12,003 nt of DNA, from the NCBI GenBank assembly GCA_900554675.1, contig USIM01000009.1, forward strand, positions 1-12,003, written 5' to 3'. Below, in pieces: positions 1 through 6,173 of the stretch; the first letter of the stretch is position 1, and each line of letters opens with the position of its first letter. Below the pieces are notes generated by a model, which worked only from the letters and a program-made list of their open reading frames with translations, was not told where the DNA came from and searched no databases. Source of the stretch: an uncultured Sutterella sp. GTDB taxonomy: Bacteria; Pseudomonadota; Gammaproteobacteria; Burkholderiales; Burkholderiaceae_F. The position numbers and the translations under genes are program-made.

Positions 1-47
1 TATTGTTAGCTAATATTACAATCTTCTTACCTATCTGCCTGCTTTTG

Positions 48-1559
48 TCACTCTTGAGTTAAATCCACAGCGTAGCTTGCACGCTTGCCCGACGGGAACA
101 TACCGGTGATAAACAACACTTGTTGGGGAGATTGGGCGGCAGCTTTCAGTACCTGCTCCAGATCCTCTACCGACTTCATCTGTACATTGTTCGCCTTGAG
201 GATGATGAATCCCTTACGGATACCGGCATCTGCCATTTTACCGTTGGACACTCCGGTTACTTCCAAACCGTAACCCAAGTTAAGTTGTCTCTTCAATTCG
301 GAAGATACAGGCTTGAAGGCTGCGCCCAGAAGTTCCATTCCGGCGTCTTTCACAACTTTCGTATTGCCCTGAGAGTTTTTCAGAGTCAACTCAAATTCTT
401 TCTCTTTCTTATCACGGATTACTTTTACCTTCACCTTGTCGCCCGGACGATGCTTGGCCAAAGCTTCCTGCAAATCAGTGAATTTATGCACTTTCTTACC
501 GTCGATACCGATGATAACGTCATCTGACTTCAATACGCCGGCGGCAGAACCACCCTCTACGACTTCGGCGATCAGGACGCCTTCTTTCACACCGAGTTCA
601 TCGGCTTTCTTCTTCATCTCCTCAGCCAGTCTTTCGTCCATTTGCAGGTCTGTACCCAGCGTAGTACCGGTAATACCCAGCAAAGCACGCTGTACCGTAC
701 CGAACTGCTTCAAGTCCGCTACAACTTTCGTCATGATGCTGGTGGGGATTGCAAAGCCGTAGCCGGAGTATGCACCTGTCGGTGAATACAACATGGCGTT
801 GATACCTACCAGCTCACCTCTTGCATTAACCAGCGCACCGCCACTGTTGCCCTGATTGATGGCAGCATCCGTCTGGATGAAGGACTGGATATTCGCAGCC
901 TGTCCGTTGGACGCCGTTGCGCCGATGGCACGAGCCTTTGCGCTGACGATACCGGCCGTAACGGTGTTATCCAAACCGAAAGGAGAGCCGATGGCGGCGA
1001 CCCATTCACCCACCTTCAAGTTTTCAGAAGAACCCATCTTCAAAACGGGCAAGTCTTTGGCTTCAATTTTGACAACAGCGATGTCCGTCTTTTTGTCTAA
1101 ACCAATGACTTTGCCGGGGAATTCGCGATTGTCCGTGAGACGAACTCGCAATTCGTCAGCGCCTTCAACAACGTGGCAGTTCGTTAAGATGTAGCCGTCA
1201 GAGGAAACAATAAAACCGGAACCCGTACCGCGTTGCTCAGGGATACGTTGTTCTTGGGGACCGAACGGAATGATGGGGAAGCCAAAACGACGGAAGAGTT
1301 CTTCCGTGCGCTTATCCAACAATTCCGGAAGCGGATTTTGAACGGTTTGAGTGCGAGCATTGCGAATCGTTGAGATATTCACCACGCCCTTGCCGTTTTC
1401 TTCAACGAGTTTGGTGAAATCCGGCAAAGAGGCTTGGGTTTGAGAGCTATCGCTAGAGAATAACGAACTAACTTGAGCGTTTGCTACGCTTGTCACACTA
1501 AATGCAGCTGCCATGGCAACCACTAAGGCAGCCGACTTAAAGGCACGACTTTTCATCAT
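48..1559 (-). CDS. degQ: Do-family periplasmic serine protease/chaperone (DegQ/HtrA/MucD-like)
   Basis: A 503-residue envelope protease that would degrade or refold misfolded periplasmic proteins. Residues 1-28 form a Sec signal peptide with a likely cut after the ANA at 26-28. The trypsin-like domain carries the triad H129 (TNCHVV), D159 (KKTDIAV) and S239 (GNSGGA). Two PDZ domains follow, at about 295-395 and 405-500. Length and order are normal for the family. The Cys before the catalytic His is less usual than Asn or Ala. Two ATGs are adjacent: the AGGA at 1564-1567 is 4 nt from the first and 7 nt from the second, so either may be used. The gene lies 117 bp downstream of a sensor kinase on the same strand. 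Codon use changes near codon 215, from TTG/CAA to CTG/CAG, and the distal part resembles Bacteroidota Do proteases, suggesting a mosaic gene. No terminator is visible in the 47 bases after the stop. Confidence 0.95.
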   Translation of the reverse strand: MMKSRAFKSAALVVAMAAAFSVTSVANAQVSSLFSSDSSQTQASLPDFTKLVEENGKGVVNISTIRNARTQTVQNPLPELLDKRTEELFRRFGFPIIPFGPQEQRIPEQRGTGSGFIVSSDGYILTNCHVVEGADELRVRLTDNREFPGKVIGLDKKTDIAVVKIEAKDLPVLKMGSSENLKVGEWVAAIGSPFGLDNTVTAGIVSAKARAIGATASNGQAANIQSFIQTDAAINQGNSGGALVNARGELVGINAMLYSPTGAYSGYGFAIPTSIMTKVVADLKQFGTVQRALLGITGTTLGTDLQMDERLAEEMKKKADELGVKEGVLIAEVVEGGSAAGVLKSDDVIIGIDGKKVHKFTDLQEALAKHRPGDKVKVKVIRDKKEKEFELTLKNSQGNTKVVKDAGMELLGAAFKPVSSELKRQLNLGYGLEVTGVSNGKMADAGIRKGFIILKANNVQMKSVEDLEQVLKAAAQSPQQVLFITGMFPSGKRASYAVDLTQE

Positions 1560-1602
1560 GAATTCCTATCTCCGAAAATAATCGAGAAAACTGTAACGTT
1601 AA

Positions 1603-1656
1603 TACCGAAACAATAACGAAAATCTGTTCACTTTTGTTTTGCGGGTTGTTTCGGTA
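1603..1656. promoter_or_regulatory. Long inverted repeat in the leader of the DegQ gene
   Basis: TACCGAAACAA at 1603-1613 is perfectly inverted as TTGTTTCGGTA at 1646-1656, with 32 bases between the arms. It fills much of the 117-bp gap between the kinase stop and the protease start. It could be a paired operator for a dimeric regulator or a leader RNA stem. A CTTTGTTACA motif on the minus strand (1667-1676) lies just upstream. The symmetry is visible; its role is inferred. Confidence 0.4.
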
Positions 1657-1676
1657 CTCCTTAATTTGTAACAAAG

Positions 1677-2990
1677 CTATTTTTCGATTGAAGGAAGGGT
1701 GATCTGCATGGATGTTCCCTGTCCATCAAGGCCCTCGGTCACACGGATTGTACCGTGGTGAAGCTCGACCGCTCTTTTGACAATGGCCAATCCCAAACCG
1801 TTACCTTGTGTTTTGGTACCCAGCGATCGATAGAAGCGATCAAAAATTCGTTCTCGCTCTTCAGGGGCAATACCAGGACCATTGTCACTCACGGCAATAA
1901 TGACTTGATTGTTTTCTTCCTTGGCACTTAAAACGATGCGCCCTTGAGCTTGAGTGTAACGAATCGCATTGTCGCAAAGATTAATTAGCAATAACTTCAA
2001 AACGTCTTCAATACCGGAAACGGTTGTTACCTTAGCATCAACCTCAATTTGAATGTCTTTTTGGTGGGCCAAAACCATTAATTCCTCGGAAACGCTTCGC
2101 AAAATATGCTCAACGTCCACGTTGACAAACGGCTTGGAGTGAGCGTCAGGATCCAATCGGGCAACAGTTAAAAGCTGTTGCACTAAACCCGTAGCTCGAT
2201 CAATACCGGCATGCAATCGAGAGAATGCCTTTTGTTGGGCTTCGGGCGTTTTTGCGCGTTCAGCTAATTGCACCTGAAGTTTGAGTGCCGTCAGGGGAGT
2301 GCGGAGCTCGTGTGCGGCGTCAGAAGCAAAGCGCTTTTGAATTTCCAGGCTCTCATTGAGGCGAGCTAAGAGTTCGTTGAGAGCTTCGACGAGTTTTAAA
2401 ACTTCGTTGGGAAGCCCTTGCGTCGGAATGGGTTCAAGCGAAGTGGGGGAGCGCGTCGCAACGATTTTGGCCGTGCGGTTAAGTGTTGCCAGGCCTTGCG
2501 TTACCAATAACCAAATGGCAATCGCAAGAAACGGCAATAAAAGAATCAACGGCTGAAGGATGTGCAGAGCTGTTGTAAAGGCCAATTTAACCCGAACGCT
2601 GGCCGGTTGCGCAGTAATCACAGAGAGTTCATTACTGATGTGATGAACATAGGCTCGCCAGGCCGTTCCTTCATGCAAAATATTGGCATAGCCAGAGTTT
2701 TGCGGCACAGGAAGGGGTTCGTTCAAACCTTCGGAAAATTTAATTTGATTGGTTTTCTCGTTATGAATCTGAATAACCACGGGGTTATCAGTGGCTTGAT
2801 TGATTCGTAAGGGGTAGGCCGCCCAATCTTTGTTAGAGCCAACGGAAAGTGCGATTTGGCGCAGTTCAATATCCAAAAAGCGATTGACCTCAGAACGAGC
2901 TGAAGTAAATGTCATGTAGGTGGCAGCAATGCCAGCCAATACCAGACAAACACAAAACGTCCATAAGAGTCGATCACGAATGGAATACAT
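1677..2990 (-). CDS. Sensor histidine kinase, QseC/TctE-like
   Basis: A 437-residue inner-membrane sensor kinase that would autophosphorylate and pass phosphate to the adjacent response regulator. It has a transmembrane helix at about 7-27, a periplasmic sensor of about 110 residues, and a second helix at about 140-163. A HAMP-like linker runs to about 218. The HisKA dimerisation helix has the phospho-acceptor H227 in DAAHELRTPLTAL. The ATPase domain has an N box (NLCDNAIRYT, 337-346), G1 (DNGPGI, 369-374) and G2 (GNGLGLA, 396-402). All key residues are present, so it should be active. The start follows the regulator stop by 2 nt, with GAGG 7 nt before the ATG, so the two are probably translationally coupled. 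The HAMP-to-HisKA wording (LNELLARLNESLEIQKRFASDAAHELRTP region) fits betaproteobacterial QseC-type kinases. The signal it senses cannot be read from the sequence. Confidence 0.95.
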   Translation of the reverse strand: MYSIRDRLLWTFCVCLVLAGIAATYMTFTSARSEVNRFLDIELRQIALSVGSNKDWAAYPLRINQATDNPVVIQIHNEKTNQIKFSEGLNEPLPVPQNSGYANILHEGTAWRAYVHHISNELSVITAQPASVRVKLAFTTALHILQPLILLLPFLAIAIWLLVTQGLATLNRTAKIVATRSPTSLEPIPTQGLPNEVLKLVEALNELLARLNESLEIQKRFASDAAHELRTPLTALKLQVQLAERAKTPEAQQKAFSRLHAGIDRATGLVQQLLTVARLDPDAHSKPFVNVDVEHILRSVSEELMVLAHQKDIQIEVDAKVTTVSGIEDVLKLLLINLCDNAIRYTQAQGRIVLSAKEENNQVIIAVSDNGPGIAPEERERIFDRFYRSLGTKTQGNGLGLAIVKRAVELHHGTIRVTEGLDGQGTSMQITLPSIEK

Positions 2991-2992
2991 GA

Positions 2993-3649
2993 TTAGGCCT
3001 CAAGAATGTAACCTACGCCACGAACCGTCTTAATGGCGTCTTCGCTGAGTTTTTTGCGAAGGTGGTGAATATGCACTTCGATGGCGTTACTGCCCACAGA
3101 CGTGTCCCAGCTGTAGAGGCGCTCTTCCAATTGAGCTCGAGAGAGAACGAGACCCGGGCGTTCGGCTAAGGCCAATAAAAGGGCAAATTCTTTGCCGGAT
3201 AAAAGCACTTGGTTGCCGTCATAAATGACTTCATGCGTGGCCGGTTTAATTTGTAGGCGACCTCGCTCAATGGAGGGCGTGGCTCGACCAGCAGAACGAC
3301 GCAAAAGTGCTCTGACACGGGCAAAAAGCTCGTCTAAGTCAAAGGGTTTAATGAGATAGTCATCAGCACCGGCGTCAAGCCCCTTCACGCGATCTTCCAC
3401 GGTATCACGAGCGGTTGTGACCAAAACAGGCGTGAGGTTATGGTCTGCACGAAGTTCTTGCAAGACACGAATGCCGTCTTTACCGGGCAATCCCAGATCC
3501 AAAACAACAAGAGAAAATTCTGTCGTTCGCAATGCCAAGAGGGCGGAGTTGCCGTCTTGAACCCAATCCACGGCGTAGCCTTCATCGCTTAAGCCGTCAA
3601 CAACGCCTTCTCCGATCATAGGATCGTCTTCGACTAACAAAATTCTCAC
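2993..3649 (-). CDS. OmpR/PhoB-family response regulator, QseB/TctD-like
   Basis: A 218-residue transcription factor, partner of the downstream kinase. The receiver domain (about 1-115) has the acidic pocket E7/D8/D9, phospho-acceptor D51 in VVLDLGLPG, T79 and K101 (LIKPFD). The winged-helix DNA-binding domain (about 125-218) ends in the usual RGVGYILEA pattern, with a recognition helix near NAIEVHIHHLRKKL. The start is GTG at 3647-3649, supported by AAGGA 9 nt upstream and by alignment with the normal MRILLVEDD beginning; no ATG fits better. It is the first gene of a minus-strand unit with the kinase and possibly the DegQ protease. The 113-bp gap to the divergent DUF4870 gene holds operator-like repeats, so autoregulation is plausible. 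Target genes are unknown. Confidence 0.95.
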   Translation of the reverse strand: MRILLVEDDPMIGEGVVDGLSDEGYAVDWVQDGNSALLALRTTEFSLVVLDLGLPGKDGIRVLQELRADHNLTPVLVTTARDTVEDRVKGLDAGADDYLIKPFDLDELFARVRALLRRSAGRATPSIERGRLQIKPATHEVIYDGNQVLLSGKEFALLLALAERPGLVLSRAQLEERLYSWDTSVGSNAIEVHIHHLRKKLSEDAIKTVRGVGYILEA

Positions 3650-3692
3650 GGGACTGCTTCCTTAAAAAGACTTACAAAACGTTGGGTATATT

Positions 3693-3716
3693 TTGCACGA
3701 TTGGTGCACTTTTGTG
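3693..3716. promoter_or_regulatory. Operator-like cluster of TTGCAC/GTGC half-sites between divergent genes
   Basis: On the plus strand TTGCAC, GTGCAC and GTGC recur within 24 bases, with the two TGCAC copies 11 bases apart, about one helical turn. OmpR-type regulators commonly bind such in-phase repeats. The cluster sits just upstream of a minus-strand TATACC (possible -10, 3686-3691) for the response-regulator gene. I see no good -35 there, as expected for an activated promoter. Binding by the neighbouring regulator is inference. Confidence 0.35.
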
Positions 3717-3762
3717 CTACCTTTGTTACATGGATGTTTTTGTTTTTTAAGGCCGAAAAATA

Positions 3763-4185
3763 ATGTCAGATATCGTTCCTCAACAAAACCCAAATGGTTC
3801 CAACAATAGTTTGTTGTTCATTACTCAATTGGTCTATGTGCTTCATGGTTTGAGCATTGTGATCGGATTGATGACGGGTGCAACCATTATCTCCGCCTTT
3901 TTGTTTGGTTGGCCCTCCATTGCGGCTGTGGTGCTCAATTATGTGAAGGCACCCGATGCTCGCGGAACCTTTTTAGAATCTCACTTTTCATGGCAAATTC
4001 GTACCTTTTGGTATGGCATGGCTTGGACGGGGTTGGTGATGATCGCAGGTGTCGTATTGACGCCCTTTTTGGTCGGTCCTCTTATTTGGTTAGGCGGCTT
4101 TTTAGTGCTGAGTATTTGGGTCGCTTACCGCATTATTTTTGGTTGGATGCGCTTGCGTCAATACCGACCGGTTTTCTCCGATTAA
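3763..4185 (+). CDS. DUF4870-like small integral membrane protein
   Basis: A 140-residue inner-membrane protein of unknown function. It has a short polar N-terminus, a hydrophobic stretch at about 18-57, a conserved-looking amphipathic patch ESHFSWQIRTFWYG (72-85), and two further transmembrane helices at about 86-104 and 106-126. The C-terminus is GWMRLRQYRPVFSD. The ESHF-WQIRTFW patch followed by two helices and a GWMRL-type end matches the DUF4870 (Tic20-like) proteins common in Betaproteobacteria. The ATG has a weak AAGG 10 nt upstream. It is transcribed divergently from the response regulator. CTTTGTTACA lies 32 bp before its start, as it also does upstream of the protease gene. An intrinsic terminator stands 25 bp after its stop, and that terminator was later hit by an insertion sequence. 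Confidence 0.8.
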   Translation: MSDIVPQQNPNGSNNSLLFITQLVYVLHGLSIVIGLMTGATIISAFLFGWPSIAAVVLNYVKAPDARGTFLESHFSWQIRTFWYGMAWTGLVMIAGVVLTPFLVGPLIWLGGFLVLSIWVAYRIIFGWMRLRQYRPVFSD

Positions 4186-4210
4186 CGATCAAATAAGGAT
4201 CAAACCTCGA

Positions 4211-4236
4211 AAAACTCCACCATTTGGTGGAGTTTT
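4211..4236 (+). terminator. Intrinsic terminator of the DUF4870 gene, left copy
   Basis: An 11-bp stem, AAAACTCCACC with GGTGGAGTTTT, closes a 4-base ATTT loop. It begins 25 bp after the DUF4870 stop. The U-tract is only four T because the insertion sequence starts immediately after, at 4237. The right copy of the same hairpin, at 5971-5996, keeps the original six-T tail. Confidence 0.85.
4213..4236. repeat. Target-site direct repeat, left (24 bp)
   Basis: Identical over 24 bases to 5971-5994, and it abuts the left inverted repeat of the insertion sequence. The repeat spans the complete terminator stem-loop. An unusually long, palindromic target duplication is the simplest reading. Confidence 0.85.
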
Positions 4237-4255
4237 CAGACTGTTGACTAACCCA
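4237..4255 (+). repeat. Left terminal inverted repeat of the IS
   Basis: The first 12 bases, CAGACTGTTGAC, are the perfect inverse of the right end. After one mismatch at base 13, the next six (AACCCA) also match, giving 18 of 19. Confidence 0.9.
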
Positions 4256-4285
4256 GGTTTTTCACGAAATCTGGGTTAATTTTTT
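4250..4285 (+). terminator. Inward-facing terminator at the left end of the IS
   Basis: AACCCAG (4250-4256) pairs with CTGGGTT (4271-4277). The loop can extend the stem through GTTT with AAAT. A six-T run at 4280-4285 follows on the plus strand. It would stop transcription entering from the DUF4870 side, which would be antisense to the transposase. Confidence 0.6.
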
Positions 4286-4316
4286 CCTTAAATTAGCTCA
4301 TCGAGTAATCGTAACG

Positions 4317-4337
4317 AAAAACAGAGAAAATTTCTCT
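4317..4337 (-). terminator. Weak hairpin downstream of the transposase
   Basis: AGAGA (4323-4327) pairs with TCTCT (4333-4337). Read on the minus strand it is followed by five T at 4317-4321. It lies about 50 bp past the transposase stop and could end its transcript, but the stem is short and AT-rich. Confidence 0.3.
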
Positions 4338-4384
4338 AAAAAGTCGTTTCAGAAAAAGCTCTCTGCAATCCCTGAAAATAGGGC

Positions 4385-5827
4385 TTAAAAGCGCAATAAA
4401 ACCATTTCCTGTCGATCCGGCTCCGGATCAGCGCTCGTCTTAGTACCAAACACTTTCTCTTGTTTGTGCAGTACAAGCGAGATTTTCTTCATGTTCTGAC
4501 AAGCTGCTACCAGTAAGCACTGACCTCTCACTTTGGCCAAACTGCGAAAACGTGTATACCGCAAGCCATGCATTTCTTTGCTATCGGCAAAACTTCTCTC
4601 AACCGTTTCCTTACGTCGTTTGTAGATCTTCTTTCCTTGAGGCGTTAGCCGATGAGCATCAAGCTCATCAACATAGTCCTGCCAAATGTGACGATGAATA
4701 ATTTTCTGTTTACTGCGCGTACACCTTTGTTTTAATGGACAGGATTCACAATGTTTGACGTCCGTTTTATATTGGCGATAGCCTCGACGATCCACGGTCT
4801 TTAACGTCAAAACTTTGTTAAATGGACATACGTAAATATCGTGCTGAGCATCGTACTTAAACTCTCTCGGGTAGAACATGTTTTTATTGGGATGAGGTTT
4901 ACGGCGATACCCTGCCACACCATAAATTCGATGATCTCGTAAGAACTTTGCAATGTAAGCGGTCTTATAGCCAGCGTCGACACCGACGCACCAAGTGTCA
5001 AAATTAAACCGATCTCATATCCTTTTTAATCGACTCGGATAAGGTCGGGCATCGTTGATATTAGCGGCAGTAACATGGCAATCAACTATCAGGTTGTGAC
5101 AGCCATCAACCGTACGGTGATCGAGATAAAAGAAACCTTGTGGTTTACCGTCACGTGTCATAAAACCCGATTCCGGATCAGTCGTACTTTGTTTGACTTC
5201 ATGCTCTTTACCTTGAGAAGGTGTACCCGAAGAAGGATCGTCATCATCGCGGTTAAAAGGTTCTTTTCCAATCTCTTGACGTTGCTGATCAATGTCTTGC
5301 TGCAACTCTTTGAGATACTCCATTGGCTTGTCTTTGACTTGCACGGGTTGGAACTTGCGCTTATTGGCATTGGCTTTGATATGGGTACTATCGGTGTAGA
5401 GAAAGTGCCCGTCGATTAGCCCGTGCTCAACGGCCTGCTCAACAATCTGATCGAAAATCTCTTGTTCCAACTCAGCATTTTTGCTAAAACGACGACGTCT
5501 GTTTTGACTGAAGGTGGAGTGGTTAGGAATAGGATCGTCAAGGTCGTAACCAATAAACCAACGGTAAGCCAAATTGACTTGAAATTCTTCGACTAAACGT
5601 CGCTCACTACGAATGCCGTAGATATAGCCTACAAAAAGCATCTTAAACAGAACGACTGGGTCAATGGCAGGTCGACCATTATCGTGGCAATACAAATGGT
5701 AGGTCAGTTTTTTGATGAAAGTGAAATCAATGTACTGATCAACGAGACGTAAGAGGTGATCTTGAGGGACGAGGTCCTCGAGAAGACACATTTGAAACTT
5801 GAATTGAGGTGTATGAGGGATTAGCAT
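4385..5827 (-). pseudogene. IS1182-family DDE transposase interrupted by an in-frame TGA
   Basis: One continuous frame of 480 sense codons broken by a single TGA at 5015-5017 (codon 271); reading through it continues ...LKRI-stop-DRFNFDTWCVGVDAGYKTAY... in the same frame. So this is a nonsense change, not a frameshift. The N-terminal part (1-270) holds the DUF772-like region (GRPAIDPVVLFKMLFVGYIYG, NHSTFSQNR) and the first catalytic Asp, D146 (YTDSTHIKANANK). The second Asp, D284 (VGVDAGY), and the Glu, E410 (KETVERSF), lie after the stop, as does a Cys cluster (CESCPLKQRC) typical of these DDE domains. Neither half alone has a full triad. The ATG at 5825-5827 has GGAG 6 nt upstream and a TTGACA/TATGAT promoter. 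The element is probably not autonomous unless TGA is read through or a complete copy exists elsewhere in the genome. A GTG at 4916-4918 could start only the C-terminal fragment. Confidence 0.9.
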
Positions 5828-5856
5828 AAATTACTCCACCCATAAGTATTGGAATA

Positions 5857-5886
5857 ATCATACAAATCAATAAGTTAAAGTGTCAA
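5857..5886 (-). promoter_or_regulatory. Sigma-70 promoter of the transposase gene
   Basis: On the minus strand TTGACA (5881-5886) is followed after 18 bases by TATGAT (5857-5862), close to consensus. This places a start site about 20-25 bp before the transposase ATG. It lies just downstream of the inward terminator at 5904-5933, so the transposase would depend on this promoter alone. Confidence 0.7.
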
Positions 5887-5903
5887 ATGAAGTTGTTAGG
5901 CTG

Positions 5904-5933
5904 AAAAACGAAAGGGACCTGATTTAGGTCCCT
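5904..5933 (-). terminator. Inward-facing terminator at the right end of the IS
   Basis: AGGGACCT (5913-5920) pairs with AGGTCCCT (5926-5933) around a 5-base loop. On the minus strand the stem is followed by TTCGTTTTT. It would stop outside transcription from reaching the transposase, a known way insertion sequences limit activation by neighbouring promoters. Confidence 0.6.
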
Positions 5934-5951
5934 CGGAAAACCCTTAATTTT

Positions 5952-5970
5952 TGGGTTTGTCAACAGTCTG
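5952..5970 (-). repeat. Right terminal inverted repeat of the IS
   Basis: It ends in GTCAACAGTCTG, the exact inverse of the left end, with the TGGGTT block also matching. The boundary at 5970 is fixed by the direct repeat that begins at 5971. Confidence 0.9.
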
Positions 5971-5994
5971 AACTCCACCATTTGGTGGAGTTTT
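5971..5994. repeat. Target-site direct repeat, right (24 bp)
   Basis: Exact copy of 4213-4236, starting at the first base after the right inverted repeat. Removing one copy plus the element rebuilds a single hairpin flanked by A5 and T6. Confidence 0.85.
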
Positions 5995-5996
5995 TT
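5971..5996 (+). terminator. Intrinsic terminator, right copy created by IS insertion
   Basis: AACTCCACC pairs with GGTGGAGTT around ATTT, followed by a T run to 5996. The six-T tail after GGTGGAG is the original downstream part of the DUF4870 terminator. In its present place it would stop transcription leaving the IS towards fadL. Confidence 0.8.
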
Positions 5997-6078
5997 CGCA
6001 AGTAGATTAGGCTATTCAGGTTAGTATTAGGGTTTCTACTTAATTTTGAAGTCGTTTTTAGCTATTGAAAATCAGCAA

Positions 6079-6107
6079 AATGCATAAAGTTTTTCATTTA
6101 GTGCATT
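6079..6107. promoter_or_regulatory. Imperfect inverted repeat upstream of fadL
   Basis: AATGCATAAA (6079-6088) is inverted as TTTAGTGCATT (6097-6107) with one extra G. It lies about 70 bp before the fadL ATG, where an operator might be. No convincing -35/-10 pair was found in the 177 bases between the terminator and fadL, and otherwise I see nothing coding there. Confidence 0.25.
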
Positions 6108-6173
6108 GATTGCAAAGCAAAGACGCATCATTGCACCATAGCTTAATTCTTATTTTCTCTTGGAGAGAGTCAA

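Larger units (their letters stand above)
4237..5970 (-). mobile_element. IS1182-family insertion sequence (1734 bp), complete ends, transposase interrupted
   Basis: The ends are CAGACTGTTGAC at 4237 and its exact reverse complement at 5959-5970, extending to an 18/19-bp inverted repeat. The element is bounded by 24-bp direct repeats. It holds one transposase frame on the minus strand (4385-5827), with its own promoter at 5857-5886 and a GGAG ribosome site. Hairpin terminators near both ends point inward and would block host read-through. Family assignment rests on the transposase architecture: an N-terminal DUF772-like domain, a DDE domain with a Cys cluster, and a VERSF motif. The 148 bp left of the transposase are non-coding and contain only hairpins. 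Long or variable target duplications are, as I recall, described for this family. Intact ends suggest a fairly recent insertion. Confidence 0.9.

Noticed and set aside
1..47. Possible terminator or small gene after the DegQ stop
   Set aside because: No stem-loop with a T tract and no credible open frame in these 47 bases.
436..1194. Long plus-strand open frames opposite the DegQ gene
   Set aside because: They are antisense to a complete, well-conserved protease and have Ser/Pro-rich compositions typical of shadow translations.
4807..5001. A 64-codon minus-strand frame across the transposase break, which could suggest a frameshift fusion
   Set aside because: The two transposase halves are in the same frame. 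Reading through the TGA at 5015-5017 gives the expected conserved residues, so the overlapping frame is a shadow.
5971..5996. Two identical hairpins 1.7 kb apart as a possible repeat family or CRISPR-like unit
   Set aside because: Only two copies exist and they abut the IS ends exactly, so target-site duplication explains them.
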